From: a virus
IMG/VR virus record: IMGVR_UViG_3300038696_000352
Span: 1 to 32,099 of that record
Direction: 5' to 3' (one strand)
Length of the DNA: 32,099 bases
This document shows positions 1 through 7,710 of this stretch, piece after piece. Both the position numbers and the translations under genes were made by a program. The notes beneath the pieces are model-generated. The model searched no databases and was not told where the DNA came from. It saw only the letters and a program-made list of their open reading frames with translations. The stretch's first letter is position 1. Each line of letters starts with the position of its first letter.

Positions 1-2305
1 TGACGACGGGGGCGCTTTCGCGCGGTCCACCCGCGCCGCTGTAGCTTTGGGCTTCCCGGCGGTTGAGCACCCGCTCGCCACGCTGCAGGATCGCCGGGAC
101 CTCGTCGGATTTGAGCCCGGCCCAGCCACCGTTATGTAGGCGCGGCGCGTTGGCAAAAGCCATGGCCGGGACCATGCGCGAGGGCGCAGGACCACCGACC
201 ATACCGCCCTGGTGGAAGACACCGGCGAACATGCCGCCGAGATTGCCGAGCGCGCCGGAGAGTGCATTGGCGATGGGGCCGAGGATGAACTTGCGCGCTC
301 CGAGCTTGGCAAGGTCCGCGATCATCGATGTGACCAGGCCTTTGAAGTCCAGCTTGCCGGTCTTGACGAAGTTGCCGATTGCGTCTTCCGCACTTTGAAA
401 CGCGCTCACGAGCACGTTGCCGATGTCCGCGCCCACATCGCGGGCTTTGTCCGCGTATTCGCTGACCGCGTTCACAACCGCCTGCCAGCCAGTGGCTGCC
501 GCCTCGGCACCCTCGGCTGCGCCTGCGCCCGCCTGCTTTGCCGCACCACCTGCGCGCCCGGCCTGTCCTTCGGTCTCCTCCAGCGCATCGTTGAACCGGT
601 CCGCTGAATTGGCGGCACTTTCGAGCGCCGCCGTGCCTTCATCGCCCGCACCAGAAATGGCATCCTTCAGCGCCTGCCAGGCGGTCATCGGGCGCGAAGC
701 CGCGTCTGACAGCATCCCCGCAGCCTCGGAATAGCCTGCTGCCCGACCTCGCGCATCATCTGCCATGCCGCCAAAGAGTTCAGGCACCTGGAATGGATTG
801 TCCGAGAAGGCGCTGTCGTAAGCTGCCCGCGCACGCTCTCCCAGATTGACGGCTTCCGGGACCGCAGACTTCCATTCCGAGAGATCAGGCGCTGCGATGG
901 CCCACTCCGGACGCAGACCGCCAAGGGTCAACACGCCGTTGACCGCCTCGGTGATGCCCGCAATGCCGGTCTCCATCACTTCGACCAGACCGTTGATCGC
1001 AAGCGCGCCAACCCGCTCAAACACTTCCGGCAGCGCGCCCCAGATGGCCTGCACTGCAAGAAATGTGCCCTCGAAGGTGTTGACGGTGCTGTTTGCCCAG
1101 CCGACCACCGCCGCTGTTGCATCTTGCAGCCCATCGTAAATACCAGCCTGCGCCGTGGCCCATCCGGCTTCCACGCGCGCCCAAGCCGCATCCGCGCTGA
1201 GCGATATCCGGTCCCAGACCTCAACCGCCACGTCCTTGAGCAGGTCCAGCGCGTTGCCGAACCCGCCCGCGCCAGAAACCAGCCGCGTGAACTGATAGAC
1301 CAGCTCGCCTGCGCCAACGATCAGCGCACCGATGCCGGTGCGGATCAGCGCTGCGCGCAGAAAGACCAGACCGGTCACCAGCCCACTGACCGAGAAGGTC
1401 GCGGCCACAAGCCCGGCCACCCACCGGCCCGCCATCACGCCTGCGAAGGTCACGGCGTATGTGGTCAGTCGGCCAATGTTCTCAAACAGACCCTGAATGG
1501 CGCTTCCAAGAGGACCGGTTGTGCGCGCCATGGCCGCCAGCGCATCCGCTACTGCTTCAAGCGCGGGTGCTGCGGCCACCGCCAGCTGGTTTGAGACGCC
1601 GCGCCAGATCAGACCGAGGCGGGAGATCGCATCATTGGTGCGCTCGATCTGGTCCGCGTCCTGCTCAGAGACAACAATGCCAAAATCATTCACATCGGCG
1701 GTGGCCTGGCGCAGCGTTGCGGTATCAATGCGCGTGAACACCAGGGCTGCACGATCGCCAAAGAGCTGGGAGGCGACAGCAGCACGCTCGGCCTCCGGCA
1801 CGAACTCCGCCAGCCGGTCCTGGATCAAAGCGATGCGCTGATCGAGCGGCAGGTTTTGCAGCTCGCTGACCGACAGGCCAAGGCGGTCGAGGGCATCGAC
1901 GGCAGGACCCGCACCGGCGGCAGCCTGGCTGAGCCGTCGTGTCAGCTGCACCGTGGCCTGCTCGACATTGCCCATGGAGACGCCCGAGAGGTCAGCGGCG
2001 CGCTCCAGCACCTGCAAGCTTTCGACGGTGGTATCCAGCGACTGCGCCAGCTTTGCGGTTTGGTCGATCGTTTGCAGTCCGGAGCGGATCATCGCAGCAC
2101 CGGCTGCCACCACAGCTGCACCTGCGGCTGCCGCTGCGATCGTGGCGCGGCGCGTGAAGGCAGCAAGGCGCGCGTTTGCCACATCGACCTCGCGCGACAG
2201 CCGCCCGAGGCCACGGGCCCCGGCGTCGCCAATGCCGGTCAGCTCCGCCTTTACCTGTCGTCCGCCCACGGCGGCGAGGCGCACGAACACGCGCTTTTCA
2301 CTCAT
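1..2305 (-). CDS. Phage tail tape measure protein (3' end outside window)
   Basis: This is the tail length-determining scaffold that sits inside the tail tube. About 768 codons are in the window, and the frame is open from the ATG at 2305 to base 1, so the C-terminus is missing. The N-terminus (MSEKRVFVRLAAVGG) is followed by an Ala-rich segment near residues 55-75. The middle holds long hydrophobic and helical stretches (for example VAGLVAATFSVSGLVTGLVF). The visible end contains HNGGWAGLKSDEVPAILQRG, followed by an ERVLNR stretch; this is the conserved C-terminal signature I associate with lambda-family tape measure proteins. The start overlaps the stop of the preceding small tail gene by 8 bp, the usual place of a tape measure gene after the tail assembly chaperones. 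Family assignment is firm. Full length is unknown. Confidence 0.9.
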   Translation of the reverse strand, partial: MSEKRVFVRLAAVGGRQVKAELTGIGDAGARGLGRLSREVDVANARLAAFTRRATIAAAAAGAAVVAAGAAMIRSGLQTIDQTAKLAQSLDTTVESLQVLERAADLSGVSMGNVEQATVQLTRRLSQAAAGAGPAVDALDRLGLSVSELQNLPLDQRIALIQDRLAEFVPEAERAAVASQLFGDRAALVFTRIDTATLRQATADVNDFGIVVSEQDADQIERTNDAISRLGLIWRGVSNQLAVAAAPALEAVADALAAMARTTGPLGSAIQGLFENIGRLTTYAVTFAGVMAGRWVAGLVAATFSVSGLVTGLVFLRAALIRTGIGALIVGAGELVYQFTRLVSGAGGFGNALDLLKDVAVEVWDRISLSADAAWARVEAGWATAQAGIYDGLQDATAAVVGWANSTVNTFEGTFLAVQAIWGALPEVFERVGALAINGLVEVMETGIAGITEAVNGVLTLGGLRPEWAIAAPDLSEWKSAVPEAVNLGERARAAYDSAFSDNPFQVPELFGGMADDARGRAAGYSEAAGMLSDAASRPMTAWQALKDAISGAGDEGTAALESAANSADRFNDALEETEGQAGRAGGAAKQAGAGAAEGAEAAATGWQAVVNAVSEYADKARDVGADIGNVLVSAFQSAEDAIGNFVKTGKLDFKGLVTSMIADLAKLGARKFILGPIANALSGALGNLGGMFAGVFHQGGMVGGPAPSRMVPAMAFANAPRLHNGGWAGLKSDEVPAILQRGERVLNRREAQSYSGAGGPRESAPVV

Positions 2306-2528
2306 GCTGATCTCCGATCCGTTCGTTGACTCGTTTCACCATCACCGCCTCGATTTCGGGCAGCAGCTCCATCGCTGCGAGGCCGTTCACGCCCAGCGCC
2401 TGCGCCATTGCCAGCGCAGCTCCCATGTCCCAGCCAAGGATGGTCTTCTGCGTCGCCCGCAGCTGGCCGCCCAGCCGTCCGACCAGGTCCCAGACCTGTG
2501 CGCCCTCGAAGGTCTGGGGTTGGTTCAT
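2298..2528 (-). CDS. Small tail assembly protein (lambda T-like position)
   Basis: A 76-residue protein starting MNQPQTFEGAQVWDLVGRLG and ending VKRVNERIGDQHE, predicted soluble and mostly helical. It lies between the tail assembly chaperone and the tape measure gene, where lambda-like phages place the second chaperone reading frame (G-T). The ATG at 2528 overlaps the upstream stop as ATGA, and its stop overlaps the tape measure start. It could be translated alone by re-initiation, or as a C-terminal extension of the upstream gene after a -1 slip on the A6 run at the junction. The sequence itself gives no enzymatic motif. The role is inferred from position and from similar small proteins in Rhodobacteraceae prophages. 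Confidence 0.75.
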   Translation of the reverse strand: MNQPQTFEGAQVWDLVGRLGGQLRATQKTILGWDMGAALAMAQALGVNGLAAMELLPEIEAVMVKRVNERIGDQHE

Positions 2529-2962
2529 TTTTTGCGGGCAGTCCGGGCACGCGCCTTGGCAGGCTTCGCAGTAACGATCGCCCCCGCTGAAGTGCCAGTC
2601 GGCAAGGGCGCGGAGACGTTTTTTTCCTGATCCAACACCAGTGCTTTGGCGACGTAGCCCGCCTGGAAGGCCTCGAAGATTGGATAGATGTCGAGCAAGG
2701 CGTCGACACCTTCCGGGGTGAGGTCCAGCACGTTGCCGTCCATGTCGCCCACGCCCTCCCACTCTACGACGGCGCGCCGCCCCAGCGCTTTGGCAAAGAC
2801 CAGCGCGCGGTCCTCGTTGGTCGCGTCCTCGGGGAGCGCTTCGATGCTGGGATCGTTGCGGGTGGTCACCATCAGCGCGGTGGTGAGCGGGAGCAGACGC
2901 ACGCGCACGCCGGGGGCGAGATCAAGCCAGCGCGGATCGGTCGAGAGGTCAAGTTTGAGCAT
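2525..2962 (-). CDS. Tail assembly chaperone (lambda G-like position)
   Basis: A 145-residue protein starting MLKLDLSTDPRWLDLAPGVR. I chose the ATG at 2962 because the longer frame upstream runs into the tube gene and starts with an implausible Arg/His-rich stretch. The protein is acidic to neutral over most of its length and ends in a basic Ala/Lys/Arg tail (AKPAKARARTARKK). Such proteins bind the tape measure protein and help polymerise the tail tube around it. It sits between the tube gene and the tape measure gene, the canonical chaperone position. Its stop overlaps the next ATG as ATGA, after a run of six A. No enzymatic motif is visible. The name rests on position, size and general resemblance. 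Confidence 0.75.
   Translation of the reverse strand: MLKLDLSTDPRWLDLAPGVRVRLLPLTTALMVTTRNDPSIEALPEDATNEDRALVFAKALGRRAVVEWEGVGDMDGNVLDLTPEGVDALLDIYPIFEAFQAGYVAKALVLDQEKNVSAPLPTGTSAGAIVTAKPAKARARTARKK
2526..2536 (-). other. Possible -1 ribosomal frameshift site (A6 run at chaperone stop)
   Basis: On the minus strand the chaperone gene ends CGC AAA AAA TGA. A -1 slip on the six A residues would read AAA ATG AAC CAA and enter the frame of the 76-residue downstream gene exactly at its ATG. This matches the arrangement of lambda G/G-T. The heptamer is not a perfect X XXY YYZ site (it is C AAA AAA), so simple stop/start coupling through ATGA is an equally good explanation. Confidence 0.4.
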
Positions 2963-2964
2963 GA

Positions 2965-3906
2965 TCAATAGGCCTCCACGCCGTTCATGAGCGTGACGGT
3001 GCACATGCGCCCGACGATGCTATCCTTGGCTGCCTGCCAGTCGAAGGTCGCCTGCACGCCCTGCGGCCCGCCGATCTCGACGCGCGGACGCGGGAGGTAA
3101 ACGGAATGCGCGGTGAAGGTCAGGCTCTCGCCGGTGGGCAGGGTGTAGGCGAACTCAAGCGCGCAGGTCGTGCCGTTGATCGCCTGGTCCATCAGTGTGG
3201 TATCGGCAAAGCGGACCTCCATGCTGCCCGAGAGCATTGCCATGGAGGGATCGGCCCCGTCGATCTTGCCGTCGGCGCGGATCGTCTCGATGCGGTCGAG
3301 ATTGTTGCCATAGGTGATCTGGGTCGAGACCACGTTGCCAAGGGCCACGCCGTCGCGCTTGATTGAGCCATTGAAGTGGCCAAACCGCTGCAGCGTGATC
3401 TCGGTCGGTGTGCCCGCGCCGGTGGCTGCCGCCGGGGTCTCGCCCTGGGCAATGAGGCTGACCGAGGCAGTCAGCAGGCCGGAGCGTGTCATCTGCCAGG
3501 ACAGCTGATCCACCACGCAGCCCGCGTACATCGCGAAGCGCGGCACTTCTGGCATGCCAATCTCGATGGCGAGGCTTGGAAGGGTCCAGCTGCCCGAGCG
3601 GAACTCATGCGTGTAGGGAGCCTCCGCGCCGGTCGTGGTCGAATCGCCAAACGCCGCCTTCAGCCAGTAGCCAAAGCCAATCGCATCGATAGGGACCACC
3701 ACGTCGCCATCGCTGGTCAACGCGTCCTTGATCGGCGCGAGCGGATCCCGGCCATAACCGAGAAGCTCGGACTCGAGCAGTGGTTGCTCTGCGCCAAGCG
3801 TCGAGCTGGCGAAGGGCATCTTGAAATAGCCGCTCGCGGGCGGCGTGCCGTAGACGGATTCGTAGGCGAGCGCCATCTGCGCCCGCGCTCCTTGTGCGCG
3901 TGCCAT
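2965..3906 (-). CDS. Major tail tube protein
   Basis: A 313-residue structural protein that should form the stacked rings of the siphoviral tail tube. It begins MARAQGARAQMALAYESVYG, and several stretches fit the Phage_tube_2 type of tail tube protein: an early aromatic/Pro segment (TPPASGYFKMPF), alternating beta-type sequence (for example PSLAIEIGMPEVPRFAMYAG and VVSTQITYGNNLDRIETIRA) and a C-terminal VQATFDWQAAKDSIVGRMCT region. The start is well supported: GAGGAG lies about 7 nt upstream of the ATG at 3906. It is followed after 2 nt by the chaperone and preceded by the tail terminator, giving the expected order terminator - tube - chaperone - tape measure. Confidence 0.85.
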   Translation of the reverse strand: MARAQGARAQMALAYESVYGTPPASGYFKMPFASSTLGAEQPLLESELLGYGRDPLAPIKDALTSDGDVVVPIDAIGFGYWLKAAFGDSTTTGAEAPYTHEFRSGSWTLPSLAIEIGMPEVPRFAMYAGCVVDQLSWQMTRSGLLTASVSLIAQGETPAAATGAGTPTEITLQRFGHFNGSIKRDGVALGNVVSTQITYGNNLDRIETIRADGKIDGADPSMAMLSGSMEVRFADTTLMDQAINGTTCALEFAYTLPTGESLTFTAHSVYLPRPRVEIGGPQGVQATFDWQAAKDSIVGRMCTVTLMNGVEAY

Positions 3907-3933
3907 TGTGTTCTCCTCAGGTTGTGGGGTGGG

Positions 3934-4407
3934 TCAGGCCAGCGGGTCTGACGTGGAATAATGCAGGACCACTGGGATCACCGCCGCCTTAAGGGTGGCC
4001 GCCCCCTCGACGGGCAGATCCACGGGCTGTGGCGCTTCGGCCTCGACCCACTCGCAACGCCCGCCGAGCGTGCGGTCTGCACGGATGACAGCGCCGATCT
4101 GGGCGCAAAGGGCTGCAAAGGCAGTGTCGCGGTCGTTTGTTCCTTGCAAGGGTCCCCCGGACCCTTGCATCTGCTGCGCAGACCGGGCCTCACTCTGCAC
4201 GATGACTTCAATCTCGGCGCGATGCTGGTAATGATAACTCAGCGGCGACATTGTCACCGCGGGATCGCCAGGATCACCATCACGCAGGATTATCAGCCCC
4301 GCAGGGGAGATGCGCTCCGGCAGGACCTCGCCCCGCAAGGTGGTTGCGGGAATGGCCGAAAGCAGGATGTGAAGGGTGGAGAGAATTGTTTCGCGGGAGG
4401 TAGCCAT
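3934..4407 (-). CDS. Tail terminator / tail completion protein
   Basis: A 157-residue protein (MATSRETILSTLHILLSAIP...) with the helix-then-sheet profile of tail terminators (gpU-like), which cap the tail tube and join it to the head connector. Segments such as LPERISPAGLIILRDGDPGD and YHYQHRAEIEVIVQSEARSA resemble proteins found at this place in Rhodobacteraceae prophages, where they are sometimes mislabelled acyl-CoA transferases. No Shine-Dalgarno sequence is evident before the ATG at 4407. That is unusual here, and it coincides with the edge of the inserted plus-strand gene that begins at 4449. The insertion may have removed the original upstream coupling. Confidence 0.7.
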   Translation of the reverse strand: MATSRETILSTLHILLSAIPATTLRGEVLPERISPAGLIILRDGDPGDPAVTMSPLSYHYQHRAEIEVIVQSEARSAQQMQGSGGPLQGTNDRDTAFAALCAQIGAVIRADRTLGGRCEWVEAEAPQPVDLPVEGAATLKAAVIPVVLHYSTSDPLA

Positions 4408-4412
4408 ATGAT
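4385..4412 (+). promoter_or_regulatory. Possible sigma70-like promoter for the inserted gene
   Basis: TATGAT at 4407-4412 is a good -10 match, and ATTGTT at 4385-4390 is a weak -35 with 16-nt spacing. This would start transcription about 30 nt before the ATG at 4449, and AAGGAA at 4432-4437 would serve as ribosome binding site. The -10 overlaps the start codon of the divergent tail terminator gene. It is a match by eye only. Confidence 0.25.
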
Positions 4413-4448
4413 ACTCTAAGATCCCGATATCAAGGAAACTGTATTGCT

Positions 4449-5315
4449 ATGTCTCGAATCAGACCTTCGACGCCACTTTCGGCCGAACTCACAGAATGGT
4501 TGAACAATGTGTATCCAGCCTGGCTGCAATTGCCGGAGGAAAAGTTTGATGATCTTGATCCCTTCAATTCTGCTGCGTCACCATTGTTCTTGGAATACCT
4601 CGAAAACGCTGCGGAACTTTCTAGTTCCGCCATCTTCGACAATCTGCGTGTGTTCCTGACCCTGATTAATGAGGGGCGGATCGCCTTACTACCTGACGGA
4701 ACAATGACGTCCGACAGCCTCGACCTTCTTCTTGTGACGACCAATTGGCCAAACTTAGATATCGAAGCGACTAAGCTTCTTAGGCGTCCGATTGATCAAG
4801 AAACCATTTGCCCCCTGGACTTTCTCATTTCCCTTGCGATTGCGTGCCAATTTATCGAGGTCGATGCCAAGCGGATCAAAATTACCAAAACCGGGGTTCA
4901 CTTACTCGAAAACCGGATAGACGTGGCAATGGTTCAGAACGTATTCGAAGCTACCTTTACAAAGGTAAACCCGAGAACATTAACGAAGCTTGCGCATCCC
5001 TGGGTTCACGAGCAGGCAGGAATTATTTTTTGGGGCTTATCAATCGCTGCAGACAAGCCGAGAGATGTACAGGAATTGACACGCTACTGTTTTGTCCCAC
5101 CAAAGCAGTTTCTTAATAACACGTTCAGCATACTCGATGGATATATGAGGTCTGTGTTCTTGAATCCGCTGACGTGGTTTGGCCTTATGGAAACAGTTGC
5201 ACCACAGGCGAACATGACAGACGTCTATGATCTTCACTACCAAAAAACGCCACTTTTCGACAAATTTATGCGATTTGACGTTGATCGGCCCCCATCTGTT
5301 GAGGTTCCAAACTGA
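4449..5315 (+). CDS. Unknown 288-aa cargo protein (moron) with winged-helix-like segment
   Basis: I do not recognise this protein. It runs against the late operon, is visibly AT-richer than its neighbours, and fits exactly between the tail terminator start (4407) and the DUF6441 stop (5330), so it looks like a moron-type insertion. Residues about 120-155 (PLDFLISLAIACQFIEVDAK then RIKITKTGVHLLE) have the helix-turn-hairpin pattern of a winged helix. An earlier segment (NEGRIALLPDGTMTSDSLDL) could be a second, degenerate copy. Paired segments of this kind occur in SEC-C/pRiA4b ORF-3 type proteins, but there is no cysteine motif here, so this is only an analogy. Predicted soluble, with no signal peptide or membrane segment. 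Lysogenic conversion or phage exclusion is possible but unproven. Confidence 0.7.
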   Translation: MSRIRPSTPLSAELTEWLNNVYPAWLQLPEEKFDDLDPFNSAASPLFLEYLENAAELSSSAIFDNLRVFLTLINEGRIALLPDGTMTSDSLDLLLVTTNWPNLDIEATKLLRRPIDQETICPLDFLISLAIACQFIEVDAKRIKITKTGVHLLENRIDVAMVQNVFEATFTKVNPRTLTKLAHPWVHEQAGIIFWGLSIAADKPRDVQELTRYCFVPPKQFLNNTFSILDGYMRSVFLNPLTWFGLMETVAPQANMTDVYDLHYQKTPLFDKFMRFDVDRPPSVEVPN

Positions 5316-5329
5316 ATGTCATCAAGCAG

Positions 5330-5965
5330 CTATTTTTGGAACCACCCCTCCACCCACTTCGCCACGATTGCGCCCGGTATCCTCTCCTGCGCCGCCTTTG
5401 CATCGCGCGCCAGATCCAATCGCTTGCGCAGCTTGACTTGCCGGACCAGCAGAAAGATCGGCACTGTGGTCAGCCCGCGCCCCGTCTTTGAGCGCGAAGC
5501 AACACCAACCCCGCGTGCATTCAGCCGTCCTTCAGCCACCAAAAGGCTCGGTCCCCGCCTCCGATAGACAAACCGGAGCCGGAGACCGCGCCGTCGTTCC
5601 CATTCGCCTGGGGTAATCCGGCTTCCGCGCGCGCCCTTGCCTGCCGCCTCTGTTGGGATCGCGAGCCAAAAGCCATCCTTGGATCGGATCAACGGGCCAG
5701 TGTCATGGGCACCGATGATCACCGGTGCTTTCGACCACACAAGTGCTGCGGCATCGAGGCTCTCACCAACCTTCGGATAGGTCTGGTTGCGGATCGAATT
5801 GCCGAGCCGCCGACCAAGCCCCGCTTGCGCAATCTGCCCGCGCCAGTCAGATTTAAGCTGTGTCCCGGCCGCGCGCATTGCCGCTGTGACCGCCTTTTCT
5901 CCAGCCTTGATTTCGGCTGCCATAATCGCGGCCAGATTGGGGGAGATGGTAATGTTGAGTTTCAT
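5330..5965 (-). CDS. DUF6441 family phage protein (likely neck/tail completion)
   Basis: A 211-residue protein starting MKLNITISPNLAAIMAAEIK. The N-terminal half is helical (AGEKAVTAAMRAAGTQLKSD) with a WRGQIAQAGLGRRLGNSIRN segment; the C-terminal half is basic and ends VAKWVEGWFQK. I recognise this as the DUF6441 family, found in Rhodobacteraceae prophages between the head-tail joining protein and the tail terminator. That position, and a likeness to HK97 gp10-type proteins, suggest a neck or tail completion role. The ATG overlaps the upstream stop as ATGA (5962-5965). The 3' end abuts the inserted plus-strand gene, with 14 bp between the two stops. Confidence 0.75.
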   Translation of the reverse strand: MKLNITISPNLAAIMAAEIKAGEKAVTAAMRAAGTQLKSDWRGQIAQAGLGRRLGNSIRNQTYPKVGESLDAAALVWSKAPVIIGAHDTGPLIRSKDGFWLAIPTEAAGKGARGSRITPGEWERRRGLRLRFVYRRRGPSLLVAEGRLNARGVGVASRSKTGRGLTTVPIFLLVRQVKLRKRLDLARDAKAAQERIPGAIVAKWVEGWFQK

Positions 5966-6276
5966 GCAGGTCTCAAATCTATGGTCCAGACAAGCCGCTC
6001 GCGATCGCGCACAGGCTCGCCCTGAATAAGGAAGGCATCACCATCGATCTCGATCCGGTCGCCGGGCCGCGGGTTCGGCACTTCAGCCACCTGCAGGTCG
6101 ACACGGGTGGTTTCCGACCAGAGCCGGGCATCGCCGAACTCAGTGACGTCATCGGCGCGTCGGGCAATGAGGCGCACCAGAACGGGTGCGCCTCCGTCGG
6201 CGATATAGACCGCATCGCGCCCGATATTGCCATCGGCGAAGAGGGCGCCGACAGCAGCGGCAAAGGCAAACATCAC
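5962..6276 (-). CDS. Head-tail joining protein (gpFII-like)
   Basis: A 104-residue protein beginning MMFAFAAAVGALFADGNIGR, followed by a beta-rich region (APVLVRLIARRADDVTEFGD) and ending ERLVWTIDLRPA. It resembles the lambda FII/Phage_attach type of connector component, which completes filled heads so that tails can bind. The start is one of two adjacent ATG codons (6276 or 6273), overlapping the capsid stop as ATGA. The stop overlaps the DUF6441 start. Family size and gene position directly after the capsid agree with this role. Confidence 0.75.
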   Translation of the reverse strand: MMFAFAAAVGALFADGNIGRDAVYIADGGAPVLVRLIARRADDVTEFGDARLWSETTRVDLQVAEVPNPRPGDRIEIDGDAFLIQGEPVRDRERLVWTIDLRPA

Positions 6277-7286
6277 GTCCGCCGCGCCGAACGCAGCACC
6301 TGCGGGCGGGTGCAGATCGGCAGCGGATTGCTTTCAATCTCGAGGCGCACCCATTCGTCGCGATCCCGGTCGGGGATCATCCGCGCATAGAGCGGCAGAC
6401 CCAGCGTGTTCACCGTCTCGAACGTATCCGCAGGCGCGTAGTAAATCTCGAACAGCCCCTCGACGCCTTCAGGATAGAAATAGGCCTTGTCAGTCGGCAC
6501 GCCAAATCCGAGGCCGCCGCGATAGCGGTGGAAGCTGATGCCGCCAAAGCTGACCGCTTCCCCCACGCGCCCCCGCAAATCCGCAGCGGCGGCCGTGTTC
6601 AGATAGGTCTCGCGCACTTCCTTGTGGGCGACCAGATCAGCAAAGAAGGCCGAACCGCATTCAGCGCGCAGTTGCACCTGACCGGCGGCCAGCCCGCCCA
6701 GCGTATCCTCGACACTTTCGATCATCGCCTGGCAACGCTTGCGCAACGCGCCCGAGCCGGGCGTGGCGTTGTCGAGGTCAAAGTCGACCTCGGCGGCCGG
6801 GGTGATGTTGAACTCGGTATAGTAGTTGATCACGGTGGCCCCGTCGCGCGGGTCCTTCACCACGCCCTGAATGCCGTTGAACAGGTGGAACTCAAAAGTG
6901 GCCTCAGCATCGTTGCGCAGCCGCCCCAGCTTGCGCGCAACCTCGGTCTGCACCTGCTGCACGGCCGTTTCCGAGCCAAAATCTCGTATGCCCTGGATTT
7001 CCGAGGCCCAGAGCACATCCTGCTTTTTGAACTGGCGCACGACAAAGGCCCGCATGTCGCGCCGCTCGGGGATCTGGGACTCAAAAGCCGAGCCGCGTTC
7101 GGAGAACGGGATCAGCTGCAATGTGCCGTCGCGGCTCTCGATCATCACGCTGCGCGTGCGCACACCGCAGCTGCCGAACAGCCCCGCACCTGAAAGGATC
7201 GCGGGCTTGAAGGGGATGTTTTCGAGCGCGCGGGTCAGCTCGATAATGGAGAAGGCGTCGCCTTCAAAGATGTCCATGGTGGCCAC
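6273..7286 (-). CDS. Major capsid protein (lambda gpE family)
   Basis: A 337-residue protein forming the icosahedral shell. Recognisable gpE-family segments are the early FSIIELTRALENIPFKPAIL, the IESRDGTLQLIPFSERGSAF region, RRDMRAFVVRQFKKQDVLWA and, near the end, TFETVNTLGLPLYARMIPDR. Length is typical of the family (about 340). The start is a GTG at 7286: AAGGAGG lies 6 nt upstream, which decides it over the ATG three codons downstream. It follows the decoration protein gene by 48 nt, as in lambda D-E, and runs by ATGA overlap into the joining protein. Confidence 0.93.
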   Translation of the reverse strand: MATMDIFEGDAFSIIELTRALENIPFKPAILSGAGLFGSCGVRTRSVMIESRDGTLQLIPFSERGSAFESQIPERRDMRAFVVRQFKKQDVLWASEIQGIRDFGSETAVQQVQTEVARKLGRLRNDAEATFEFHLFNGIQGVVKDPRDGATVINYYTEFNITPAAEVDFDLDNATPGSGALRKRCQAMIESVEDTLGGLAAGQVQLRAECGSAFFADLVAHKEVRETYLNTAAAADLRGRVGEAVSFGGISFHRYRGGLGFGVPTDKAYFYPEGVEGLFEIYYAPADTFETVNTLGLPLYARMIPDRDRDEWVRLEIESNPLPICTRPQVLRSARRT

Positions 7287-7334
7287 AGCGTGCCTCCTTC
7301 TATTTTGGGGATTTTGGTAACGCCGTACTCAGGC

Positions 7335-7706
7335 TCAGCGCAGGATGATGCCGAGTGCGGCCAGAGCCGTGGTGGCGGTGGTGATCTGGGCTTCGGTGGC
7401 CCCCTCGGGCCAGACGATCTCGTGACGGTTCATGATGGCCGGGCCGCGCAGGATCACGACACCTGCGGCATCGGCATCAGTGGCGTCGACACCGTCCCAG
7501 AGCAGGCCAGCTGCATTCTGGCTGCCGTTTGTGGCGGCGGGTGCGAGGGTCGTGTATTTGCCGCCCGTGGTGATCTTGCCCAGCACGGTGCCGGGTGCGA
7601 GCTTGCCCGCGCCGGACGCAAGGGTGACGGTTTCGTGGGTATAATCGCGCAGCACTTCCCAGATCAGGAAGCCGCCTGCGTGTTTGCCCTCAGTGAGTGT
7701 GGTCAT
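7335..7706 (-). CDS. Head decoration protein (lambda gpD family)
   Basis: A 123-residue protein (MTTLTEGKHAGGFLIWEVLR...) that should bind the outside of the expanded capsid and stabilise it. The order GFLIWE, then TVTLASGAGKLAPGTVLGKI, then AGLLWDGVDATDADAAGVVI and a C-terminal ALAALGIILR, matches the HDPD/gpD family, whose members are about 110-130 residues. It lies between the protease and the capsid gene, the same order as lambda C-D-E. Confidence 0.92.
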   Translation of the reverse strand: MTTLTEGKHAGGFLIWEVLRDYTHETVTLASGAGKLAPGTVLGKITTGGKYTTLAPAATNGSQNAAGLLWDGVDATDADAAGVVILRGPAIMNRHEIVWPEGATEAQITTATTALAALGIILR

Positions 7707-7710
7707 GATT

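Noticed and set aside
6186-7193. 335-codon plus-strand frame opposite the capsid gene
   Set aside because: The opposite strand encodes clear gpE-type capsid protein; this frame is Arg/His/Gln-rich and lacks a ribosome binding site.
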